Below, in pieces: positions 8,121 through 17,000 of a stretch of DNA of 64,000 bases (positions are counted from its first letter, which is position 1; each line of letters opens with the position of its first letter). The stretch is from CAIOZA01 sp964464375. Its GTDB lineage: Bacteria; Bacteroidota; Ignavibacteria; Kapaibacteriales; UBA2268. The stretch covers positions 62,001 through 126,000 of the forward strand of contig CAYXFU010000003.1 in NCBI GenBank assembly GCA_964464375.1. The letters run 5' to 3'. A program made the translations under genes and the position numbers. Under the pieces are notes generated by a model. The model saw nothing but the letters and a program-made list of their open reading frames with translations. It did not search any database and had not been told where the DNA came from.

Positions 8121-9017
8121 ATGAACAGAAGAAATTTCTTATATATATCCGGTATTTCATTGGCTGTCAGTTCAGTCAATACATGGAGGTTGTTATCACA
8201 GAAAGATACTAAGAATGGTAGGAGTAAATTCGATGAAATTATAGCGATTTCTCAGAAAGAAGACTGGTCTAAACTTTCTTTGAATTTAATAATTATCAAA
8301 TCAGCCCTCAAATTTATCGATACTCCCTATGTCGGTGGTACTCTTGAAGTATATGATAACGAACAATGTTTGATAAATTTTGACGGACTGGACTGCGTTA
8401 CATTCTTTGAGCTTTCGCTCTGCCTTGCAAGAAATATTAAAAGGAATAAGTTAACTATAGATGATTTGTATGATGAAGTAACTTATACCCGATATAGGCA
8501 TGGTAAATTGAATGGCTATGAATCCAGATTGCATTATACTTCTGATTGGGCTTTTGATAATGAACAGAAGCAAGTTGTGGTTGATTTTACTAAAACTCTG
8601 GAAGGTGTCAGATTCCCGTTGAATGTCAATTTCATGTCGAAGAATCCCAAATATTATAAGCAATTAAAAAGCAATCCGGAGCTCGTTAAGAAAATATCCT
8701 TTTTGGAAAGTGAAATCAACAAAAGAAAGTGTTATTATATTCCAAAATCAAAAATAAGCTCCATCCAATCTGAGATCCAATCCGGGGATATAATTGCTAT
8801 CACAACTAATAAGAAGGGTATTGATTACTCTCATACCGGTCTTGCTTATGTGAAACATGAGGATAGACATTTGGATTGTTCTTTCATTCACGCTTCATCA
8901 AAGAAAAAGAAAGTAACTATCGAACCTTCCCTGGTTAATTATCTTAATGGAATTGATTCAGATACCGGAATAACTGTGCTTAGACCTCTAGATATACCCT
9001 CAGTTGAAAATAAATGA
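8121..9017 (+). CDS. DUF1460 protein, AmiA-like NlpC/P60-fold hydrolase
   Basis: A 298-residue exported protein with an N-terminal signal-anchor (MNRRNFLYISGISLAVS). The family is related to NlpC/P60 cysteine peptidases and includes enzymes that cut peptidoglycan peptides or amide bonds. The likely nucleophile is C92 in FDGLDCVTFF and the likely histidine is H238 in YSHTGLAY, preceded by SGDIIAI. The THR/RYRHG segment near residue 125 is typical of DUF1460. An AGGAGAAATA ribosome-binding site fits the ATG. It overlaps the MFS gene by 4 bp, which suggests processing of a muropeptide and transport in one unit; that link is inference. Confidence 0.85.
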   Translation: MNRRNFLYISGISLAVSSVNTWRLLSQKDTKNGRSKFDEIIAISQKEDWSKLSLNLIIIKSALKFIDTPYVGGTLEVYDNEQCLINFDGLDCVTFFELSLCLARNIKRNKLTIDDLYDEVTYTRYRHGKLNGYESRLHYTSDWAFDNEQKQVVVDFTKTLEGVRFPLNVNFMSKNPKYYKQLKSNPELVKKISFLESEINKRKCYYIPKSKISSIQSEIQSGDIIAITTNKKGIDYSHTGLAYVKHEDRHLDCSFIHASSKKKKVTIEPSLVNYLNGIDSDTGITVLRPLDIPSVENK

Positions 9018-10432
9018 CCGGATTCAAAGAAATTATGATTACACTCAGAACTTTCAATAAGGAGTTCTGGTTATTAAATGTAATTCAAATGCTCGAAAAA
9101 CTAGCATACTGGACCGTTTTGCTTCAGATGCCTATTTATACTGCTCAGAAAGGAATCGATGGAGGATTGAACTGGGAGCAGTATATTAAGGGTGTTGTGT
9201 TCTTCGTGTGGGCTATGGTGCAGAATATCACACCAGTCTTTGCCGGTGGAATAGCTGATAAATTTGGAAGAAAGAATTTGCTTGTTATTGCAGTGGTCTT
9301 TATAACAATCAGTTATAGCATTTTGGCTACTCAAAGGGACTTTAATCTTTTTCTTGCAGGAGTGATTTTACTGGGAATAGGTTCCGGGATATTTAAGCCG
9401 GCTCTTCAAGGTGCTCTTACAAACACTATGACTAAGACGAGCTCATCCATTGGATGGGGACTCTATTTCATGCTGATGAATTTTGCAATAATCGCTGCTC
9501 CTCCATTATCAAAATATTTGCGTGAAATTAGTTGGAGTTATGTTTTTTGGGGAAGTGCAGTCATAATATTTGCTAATCTGCTGTTTATTTTCACACTTAA
9601 GTCCGGCACGAGTCTTTCTGTAGGCAGTAAAGAATCAAGTTTTCATTATAAACAAGTATTCAATAATCTAAAAAACCCCCAAATATTTTTATTTCTGATT
9701 TGCATGTCTGGTTTTGCAATCATCTATATGCAGTTTTACGAAACTCTTCCAAACTTTATATATGATTGGAGCGATACATCCAATCTAGCTGCGACTTTTT
9801 CTCTACCACGTTTTATGCTGATGGATACCCCCAGAGGTTTGATGATATCTTATGAGTGGCTTTATAATGTGAATACAATTCTAGTAACAATATTTGTAGT
9901 GGCTACTGCATGGTTTATGGGACTGATTGATAGAATAAAAGCTATTATCATTGGTATAGTGATGTCAATTCTTGGGTTAGCACTGACAAGTATTTCTATC
10001 GACGGACACTGGCTTGTTGCCGGGATTATAGTTTATACCTTCGGTGAAATGATAACAAATCCTAAATTCAATGATTATCTTTCTTCGATTGCACCTAAAG
10101 GTTTAGAGTCTTCTTATATGAGTTATCTTAATATTTCGATGGCTATTGGATTAGGTGGCGGGTCATTACTTGGAGGATTTTTCTACGGGAGAATTGCTGA
10201 GAAATCATCTCTTGCTCTTGCCTATATTCAATCTCATGGGGTACAATTCAATGGAGATAATGCAAACGCTTTTGCATTTTTATCAAATAGTTTAGGTATT
10301 AATCCCCAACAAACTACTTTACTTTTATGGCAAACATATAGTCCAAATTTAATCTGGTTACCGTTTATAGTAATTGGAATAGTATCGGTGATAGGATTAA
10401 TATTATACAGAAAGAAGTATATTTCTAATTAA
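9014..10432 (+). CDS. Major facilitator superfamily transporter
   Basis: A 472-residue inner-membrane protein with about twelve hydrophobic helices. The loop between helices 2 and 3 carries the MFS signature GGIADKFGRKN, and the following segment GIGSGIFKPALQGAL resembles proton-dependent oligopeptide and related transporters. It starts within the stop of the DUF1460 gene (ATGA overlap), so they are co-translated. A muropeptide or peptide substrate is plausible from that partner but not shown. The 3' end overlaps the convergent lipoprotein gene by 8 bp. Confidence 0.85.
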   Translation: MTGFKEIMITLRTFNKEFWLLNVIQMLEKLAYWTVLLQMPIYTAQKGIDGGLNWEQYIKGVVFFVWAMVQNITPVFAGGIADKFGRKNLLVIAVVFITISYSILATQRDFNLFLAGVILLGIGSGIFKPALQGALTNTMTKTSSSIGWGLYFMLMNFAIIAAPPLSKYLREISWSYVFWGSAVIIFANLLFIFTLKSGTSLSVGSKESSFHYKQVFNNLKNPQIFLFLICMSGFAIIYMQFYETLPNFIYDWSDTSNLAATFSLPRFMLMDTPRGLMISYEWLYNVNTILVTIFVVATAWFMGLIDRIKAIIIGIVMSILGLALTSISIDGHWLVAGIIVYTFGEMITNPKFNDYLSSIAPKGLESSYMSYLNISMAIGLGGGSLLGGFFYGRIAEKSSLALAYIQSHGVQFNGDNANAFAFLSNSLGINPQQTTLLLWQTYSPNLIWLPFIVIGIVSVIGLILYRKKYISN

Positions 10433-11168
10433 AGTAAATATATTCGTATGAATATTTCTTGAGAATATTGCCGGATTTGTCTGTTTGAATCTCTTTACTG
10501 ACTTTTCCGTCCGGATTGTACATGTAGGTGAAAATTATCTGCAGAAAACCAGATGAATCGTATTTAATCCGCTCTACCAAACGTTGATCGATCTTATAGA
10601 TTATTGTGTCGCGGGATTGATTGTTGCCACCAATACCATCGTTTATTCTAGTACCGATAACAAACCCCTGGTTATTGAAATTATACTCGAACTGAGTTCT
10701 TGATTTGAGAACTCCAAACTTATCGAATATCGTTTCTTCGACCAGGTTTCCCTTGAGGTCGTAATTGAATTTATTAATAGATAATGTGTCGCCTTTAGAA
10801 TCCTTTGAGATTTTCTCCAGAACCAATCCCTTAACATCTGTTGTGTAGGAATTGACTACAACATCAGAAATAACAGAATTGTTGAATGTTTTGATTTCTT
10901 CAATTGTTAGATTGGAGGAATAAGTAATAACTGTTTGAGAAATCAATGAACCGGATTCGTTGTAAAGATCAGATTTGAGAAGCTGACCACTGTTATCATA
11001 TTGTTTATGCGATACAATTTTAAGTTTTTGATCGGTAGAATTTGATAGAAGCCACTTTGTTTCAGATTTTATTTTGTTCCCGTTTTGCGGACCTACAGAC
11101 ATATCCTGAGTGCATGCAGCAAGCACCACAACAGATAATAGAATTAATATATGTCTAATTTTTTTCAT
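10425..11168 (-). CDS. Lipoprotein with YD-like repeats
   Basis: A 247-residue predicted lipoprotein: signal peptide with lipobox LAAC, mature Cys at residue 19. The body consists of short beta-strand repeats of the form YDxxGxLxxxxxYxxxG (for example YDNSGQLLKSDLYNESG and YDLKGNLVEETIFDKFG), reminiscent of Rhs/YD or MORN-like variants. It is probably anchored in the outer membrane or periplasm. No enzyme motif is visible. It is transcribed alone, facing the MFS gene. Confidence 0.7.
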   Translation of the reverse strand: MKKIRHILILLSVVVLAACTQDMSVGPQNGNKIKSETKWLLSNSTDQKLKIVSHKQYDNSGQLLKSDLYNESGSLISQTVITYSSNLTIEEIKTFNNSVISDVVVNSYTTDVKGLVLEKISKDSKGDTLSINKFNYDLKGNLVEETIFDKFGVLKSRTQFEYNFNNQGFVIGTRINDGIGGNNQSRDTIIYKIDQRLVERIKYDSSGFLQIIFTYMYNPDGKVSKEIQTDKSGNILKKYSYEYIYFN

Positions 11169-11452
11169 TTGATATTATAGTGTAGAATACAATTTGTAAT
11201 TTATACTATTTTTTCATAAAATCAAAAAGAAAACATTTGATTTCTAGATAATAACACTGTTGAACATAAAAAGTTACAGATAAAAAGAAAAATAAAAAAA
11301 TTGTGAATAATTTTATGTTTAAATGTTAATTTGCAAAGCATTTTGTAGTTGAATTGATGAAATCATTTTTTTATAAATCAAAAATACAATTTGGACATGA
11401 AAGAATCATTATTTAATTTTAAGATAGAAGTCCTCTCAATTATTGAGGTAAT

Positions 11453-12337
11453 ATGAAAAATGTTGCGCTATATGAAAATGCTGATAAGCCGGAATCGGCT
11501 AAGTATGCCGAGATATCAGCAAAAATGCTTTTAAATCTTGGAGTGACTGTTTATGCTAAACCTGAGCTTTTAAAGCACTTTTCCCCTGAGATAGCCAAAG
11601 AAATTAAGTCCATTCAAGCTGTTGAGTTCGAAAGATTTGCTGATGTGGTTATTTCTTTTGGTGGCGATGGAACTATGCTCTCTGCAGCTCACCTACTGAT
11701 CAACTCTAATATACCAATTATGGGGATTAATGTTGGTAAGCTCGGATTCCTTGCAGAGTACTCGATAGCAAATCTCAACCAGGCATTAACTGACCTTATG
11801 GAAGGGAATTACAGAGTGGTTGACAGGTTCGTGATTGAGACCACATTAAATGGTGAGAGATTATATGCTTTGAATGATATTGTTGTTGAGAAACGGCAAT
11901 CATCCAGAATGATAACAATTACCACTTATGCAAATGACCATCATATAGCTGATTACAGGTGCGACGGATTAATAATTACGACACCAACTGGTTCAACAGC
12001 ATACTCATTGTCGTGCAATGGACCGGTTATTGCACCCTCAACGCATGTACTATGCCTCACACCAATTTCACCACATTCACTTAATCTCAGACCACTGATT
12101 ATCCCTGATACGAATGAGGTGAAGCTAAGAATAGCATCGCCTACAGGTGAGGTTAATTTAGTGATTGACGGGCAGATTTCAAAAGTTGTACCGAATGACG
12201 TTGAGATAGTGATCAAACGTTCCGATGCAATAATTAAACTTATTAAGCCACTGCAAAGCTCTTATTATGACCTGCTAAGACGTAAACTCCTCTGGGCGGC
12301 TCAAACAACGGACCTTGGTCCAAATGGAAATGATTAA
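11453..12337 (+). CDS. nadK: NAD kinase
   Basis: A 294-residue cytosolic enzyme that phosphorylates NAD to NADP using ATP or polyphosphate. The signature GGDGT (residues 70-74) and the NVGKLGFLAE segment are complete. The C-terminal beta-sandwich shows TTPTGSTAYSLSCNGP and TPISPHSLNLRPLI, both diagnostic. Length matches bacterial NAD kinases. It is followed after 20 bp by lgt, so the two may share a transcript. Confidence 0.97.
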   Translation: MKNVALYENADKPESAKYAEISAKMLLNLGVTVYAKPELLKHFSPEIAKEIKSIQAVEFERFADVVISFGGDGTMLSAAHLLINSNIPIMGINVGKLGFLAEYSIANLNQALTDLMEGNYRVVDRFVIETTLNGERLYALNDIVVEKRQSSRMITITTYANDHHIADYRCDGLIITTPTGSTAYSLSCNGPVIAPSTHVLCLTPISPHSLNLRPLIIPDTNEVKLRIASPTGEVNLVIDGQISKVVPNDVEIVIKRSDAIIKLIKPLQSSYYDLLRRKLLWAAQTTDLGPNGND

Positions 12338-12357
12338 TTTTTAGGTAGAGAAACAAC

Positions 12358-13158
12358 ATGCTTACATTAGGATACTTGAACTGGAGCGTTTCACAGGAGA
12401 TTTTCCGATTAGGACCATTAGCAATCCGCTGGTATGGTCTGCTCTTCGCATTGAGTTTTGTCATAGGCTATTGGATAATGGATAAGATTTTCAAGATCGA
12501 AAAGAGAAGTCATCACGATCTTGAAGCTTTGACAATCACAATGATTATCGGAACTGTGTTAGGGGCACGCATCGGACATTGTTTGTTCTACGATCCTGTC
12601 TATTATCTATCTAATCCACTACTCATACTTAAAGTTTGGGAAGGTGGGCTAGCGAGTCATGGTGCGGCTATTGGTATCCTGTTGTCATTATGGTATTATA
12701 TCAAAAAGCGACCAAAATATACGTTCCTTTGGGTGATTGACAGAGTTGTAATAGTAGTAGCCCTATCCGGTTTTCTGATAAGGCTTGGGAATTTTTTCAA
12801 TTCAGAAATTTTGGGATCACAGACTGACGTTGCATGGGCAGTCGTTTTCACAAGGATTGATAATATACCAAGGCATGCCGCACAGCTTTACGAGGCATTT
12901 GCTTATCTAGCTGTTTTCATCTATCTTTACTATTCCTATATGAAATCGAATGCAGGAGCTTCAGCCGGTCGAATCTTCGGGCAATTTCTTGCCTTTGTTT
13001 TCGGTGCAAGATTTATTATTGAATTTTTCAAAGAGGTTCAATCTCCCTTTGAAAAGGGACTACCTCTGGATATGGGGCAGATCCTGAGCATTCCATTTAT
13101 CCTAGCCGGTATTTATCTATGGATAAGATCCGGGAGAAAGTTGAAAGCGATAAAGTAG
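12358..13158 (+). CDS. lgt: Prolipoprotein diacylglyceryl transferase
   Basis: A 266-residue inner-membrane enzyme that transfers diacylglycerol from phosphatidylglycerol to the lipobox cysteine of prolipoproteins, the first step of lipoprotein maturation. Diagnostic segments are GARIGHCLFYDP, EGGLASHGAAIG, the Lgt signature RLGNFFNSEILG and RHAAQLYEAF. About seven hydrophobic helices are present. The window has many lipobox proteins that would be its substrates. It follows nadK closely. Confidence 0.97.
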   Translation: MLTLGYLNWSVSQEIFRLGPLAIRWYGLLFALSFVIGYWIMDKIFKIEKRSHHDLEALTITMIIGTVLGARIGHCLFYDPVYYLSNPLLILKVWEGGLASHGAAIGILLSLWYYIKKRPKYTFLWVIDRVVIVVALSGFLIRLGNFFNSEILGSQTDVAWAVVFTRIDNIPRHAAQLYEAFAYLAVFIYLYYSYMKSNAGASAGRIFGQFLAFVFGARFIIEFFKEVQSPFEKGLPLDMGQILSIPFILAGIYLWIRSGRKLKAIK

Positions 13159-13197
13159 AAATTTTTGTGATTTCCTTCAAAAATTTATAGTATTTCC

Positions 13198-13231
13198 AGA
13201 AGTTTATTACCTACAATTTTATAAACTTCTG
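13198..13231. repeat. Hairpin overlapping orphan T9SS tail
   Basis: Perfect 10-bp arms CAGAAGTTTA and TAAACTTCTG with a 14-base loop. One arm is the coding sequence of the orphan tail's last residues. It may serve as the end of the lgt transcript, but there is no U-tract. Confidence 0.5.
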
Positions 13232-13291
13232 AACCTTATCCCCAATTCTGACAAAATAAATGCCAGGTGCTAATCCCGAGACATCGATTCT
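13211..13291 (-). pseudogene. Orphan T9SS C-terminal sorting-domain tail
   Basis: On the minus strand this encodes RIDVSGLAPGIYFVRIGDK then VQKFIKL and a TAG stop, a good match to the end of a type-A T9SS sorting domain. It starts only 8 bp after the stop of the MNT nucleotidyltransferase gene, with no larger secreted protein in frame. It looks like the surviving end of a gene displaced by the HEPN/MNT pair. Confidence 0.75.
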
Positions 13292-13299
13292 GAAAATTT

Positions 13300-13617
13300 T
13301 TATAAAATTAAAATTCCTTTTTTTAAAATTTCATCGCGGGCGAATAAACTATCTTCAAAATCTTCATTTCGGAAAGGTAGTGGAGAAATATCTTGCCCTG
13401 CTTTTAGAATATAATCTGTTAATGACAATAAATCTAAATATCTATTACCTTTGAATTTATCCGATATTAATGCCAAATCAATATCGCTCCATTTGTCTGC
13501 TTTTCCACTGGCATAAGAACCAAAGATATATGCTCTTTGAATCTTAATACCGTTTTTTTCAAGCATGTCAATAAAAATTCTAATCTTATTACTTACTAAA
13601 TCCGGGATTTCAACCAT
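13300..13617 (-). CDS. MNT-type nucleotidyltransferase (HEPN/MNT module)
   Basis: A 105-residue minimal nucleotidyltransferase. The signature GSYASG (residues 33-38) and the metal-binding pair D45/D47 in WSDIDLA are present. In HEPN/MNT toxin-antitoxin modules this protein neutralises the HEPN RNase toxin, in studied cases by AMP-ylating it. The partner lies just upstream, its reading frame overlapping the MNT start by 22 bp, but it is frameshifted. An orphan T9SS tail follows immediately. Confidence 0.85.
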   Translation of the reverse strand: MVEIPDLVSNKIRIFIDMLEKNGIKIQRAYIFGSYASGKADKWSDIDLALISDKFKGNRYLDLLSLTDYILKAGQDISPLPFRNEDFEDSLFARDEILKKGILIL

Positions 13618-13981
13618 AAATAAAGTTCCTTGATTTTACAAATATTTTCATAAGTAAATTCTTTAGTACAAATTTTATAAAAATTCAGTTTTTCTTCCGG
13701 ATAACGTGCTTCAATATTAAATGCATTGGCATTGATTAGGAATGTTAATTGCTCTTGACTAAATTCTAAAGAAGAAAGATTTGCTAATTTAAATAAATCA
13801 TGAATCCGTGGTGGGACTCTTCTGTGTTTTTGACGAAATGTGCTTTTAATATCTTTTCTAAAACCAAATGACCTATAAAAAGAGAATATGAATAATCTTC
13901 GGATTCGAAAAGATGCTCCATAACAGGAATATCATTCTCTGAAATTGTTATCCAGTACTTAATTTTGTCATTAATATCCAT
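13596..13981 (-). pseudogene. HEPN-domain protein, frameshifted
   Basis: The first frame gives an HEPN N-terminus (YWITISENDIPVMEHLFES, then LEKILKAHFVK) and stops at 13784. In another frame the domain continues as VPPRIHDLFKLANLSSLEF and runs to a stop at 13596, overlapping the MNT start as in intact modules. The break falls at a five-T run (13827-13831 on the plus strand); one extra T would restore a full product of about 128 residues. This could be a real inactivating mutation, phase variation or a sequencing error. HEPN partners are usually RNases. Confidence 0.8.
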
Positions 13982-14032
13982 TCAAACCCTTTTATATCGC
14001 ATCATTCAATACGATTTTTTATTTCATTTCTT

Positions 14033-17000
14033 TTACATCTTCACAAATTTCCCTACCTTATCACCAATCCTCACAAAATACATCCCCGGTGCCAAGCTGG
14101 AGACATCAATCTTGACTTTTTCCCCTCCTTTCCAATGAGGGGTGTCACGAAGTGTCGGGGTGGTCTGTATTTCTCCAAACACATTATAAATCTTTATAGT
14201 CACACCCCCTGACCCACTCTCAAGAGTGGGATAAGAAATTTGTATGAAATCCGTTGCGGGATTTGGATAAATCACCATTCTGTCAGATTCTAAAAAATTA
14301 CCATATATACTTGTCGTAGCTGACTTAAAGTCTAAATATCCGGCTGATAACTCATTATTCTCCAGCATTACATATTTATCTTTGTTGTTGAATTTCTGAA
14401 ATACAGCAAGGACTTTATCATCATTAGTTCCAACTATACTATTAAGCATGTTACTGTAATCGAATTCTTTTGTTTTGAGGAGCTGAGACCATTTTTCTTT
14501 ACTATCAAGTTTTAGAGAGTAAAATCCCCTAGCTCCCGACCAGATAATACTTGATCCATCAGTGGAATTTATCATACTGGCTTTCAAAAAATTCATTCCT
14601 GGTATAAAATCAGATATTTTTTTTGACTGATCTGGCTGACCTCCAAGATTGTAATAAATGCCATCAGAGTTTGCAAAAGAAACTTGAGGCTGATTACTAA
14701 TATTTGTTATAATCTTCGGCATCATATCAGGAACACTATTATTTGTTAACTTAATCGTTTCTTTTACATCTGAATTTAAAGTAAACAGATAGATTTCTCT
14801 ATCGTCAGCAGTCAGAAGATTATTATCGCCATCTTTCTCGTAAACAATAAATAGTTTACCGTCTCCGGCAATAGCTGAAGACCAATGTAGCAATCCACTT
14901 TCCGAAACCATTTCCCTTGGTTGACTAAAATTATCTGAAACGAAATCTGCACTATATATTGATGCTTTAGTTGAAGCATTGCCTGCGATTGTTGAGCCAT
15001 CAGTCGATTGCCATAATAACTGACACGATCCATCATTCTTTTTTAAAAGTCTAGGTGCAAAATCGAATTTATTTGGTAGGTCAACGTCTCCTCGCGAAGA
15101 AACTATATTCTTATCAACATTGACAATAGCGAACTTAAGCTTAGCCGCAGATAGATACTGTTGAACATTAATGTCTTTCAGACCATTTGCCGGAAGTTCA
15201 TTCTGTTCCCAAACTACGAATACTTGACTTGCTGATAGAGCTATAATCTGTGGATTTCTATTATTTTTCCCATCATCAATGACTTTTAAACTATTTTCCA
15301 ACTTATTATTTTCGAAATTACCAAGAATAACATTTCTTCCCGATGCTTCTGGTGTAGTAGCGGCTTCTGCCCAAACAACTGCATAGTTGCTTCCGTTTAC
15401 ATTGCAAATACTTGCTGAAGCATCAAATGGTGTTTTAGCTGATAACATTATTGACGTTGAATCAATTGGAAGAGATTCTGTTAAGAACTGTGGTATATCA
15501 TCATTCTGTTTGGCTATTCCACCTCCAATTGTCCAGGTTTGTTCTCCGCTGATTGATCCTACTCCTGCAATTTGCCCGAAAGCACGAAAAGTTAGAGATC
15601 CACTTGCACTTGGTGTCCAACTTGGTATCGGAATCGTAAGTGTTCCGGAACCTCGGCCTTCAACAAAAAATCCGGCAATACTTCCAATACCTGCTGATCC
15701 AACTACTGAAGCTGTAAGTGTGCTTCTAATTTCTCCACTTTGCCAAAACAGTTCATCGCCTTCATTTTTGAAATTTGCATCACCGTTTAGGTCGAGTGTT
15801 ATAGATGTCCTTATTCCTGCGTTCAATAGACTTGTCAGGTATGAACAAACCTCACCGGCAACAGGTATGTCGCAGAAAGAACTAACACCGGGTATAACCT
15901 TCAGAAGGTTTTCTTCCTTTTCATAGAGCTTGATAGGGAGATTTGCTGAAATATCACCTGTAGTTTCCAAGCCCGATGGTTTCAATGTATGGTGTGCAGA
16001 TCCATCACCGGTTAAATCAAATTGTTGATCACCGAGCCCTATGCCTCCGTGAACTGTTATTGTTTTATCAAAAGTAGTTCCCAGTGACGATACTTCAAGA
16101 GGGAATTTCAGACCTGTTTCCTTCAAACCCCATGTTCCTCCAATATATGGAGTAATTGCCGGAATGGTTATAGATGCATTAACATTCGGTTTGGGCCACT
16201 CGACAAGCGGAGTCTTGATGTAACGAAGTTCGGGATCGTTTCTTTGTGTTATATAATCCGAAACTGGCCCTGCATAATTGCGCATGTGGACTACATAAGG
16301 TTCAAAAATAAGTGTATCAACAAAACCATTACAACCGATAGATTTAAAATAGATCTTATTCTGAATATCCGCAATAAAATCTTTTCCCATTTCTACTTCA
16401 AACCAGGCAGTGTTTCCTGTGATATTCGCATCTTTAACAGGAGTATTATTTACTTGATACTTTACAGATGTAGGCATGCGATCAGGAAGATAAGTAATTA
16501 CATGTTTGTTTTTATCATTAAGATTAATTTTATCAATGAACGTCATTTCCAATTGTTTTGTAACAGACTGATGTAAAGGGATGTTACACGAGAACTCAGA
16601 TGTAGATCCATTAGTTGTTGTCAATGTGGCAGTAATTCCATTTTCTGGTAGAGTTCCGATATCAATTTGGTAAAAGCTAGGGCTATTAACAATGAACTTT
16701 TTAATCCATTTCTTGCCCTCACCGCTTCCTGATTCGTCTTTATCAGTTTCATATATATCAATTCTTGAGCCTGCGGGAGCATTGCTTCCATAGAGTTTCC
16801 CTTTAACTAGGCTGTCTAATTTCGGCGGCTTTACATTCTCCTGAGTTAAATCAGCATTCTTAATCCCAAGTTTTGCATTTGTATGAATTATATTTTTTAT
16901 ATAAGTGTTTTTGGTTGGCATAATGCCAGCAATTATCTCTGTGGAGATCCCATGTCCTTGATTATTTGCAATGAAATTTGGTGCATAATCAGTATTAAGA

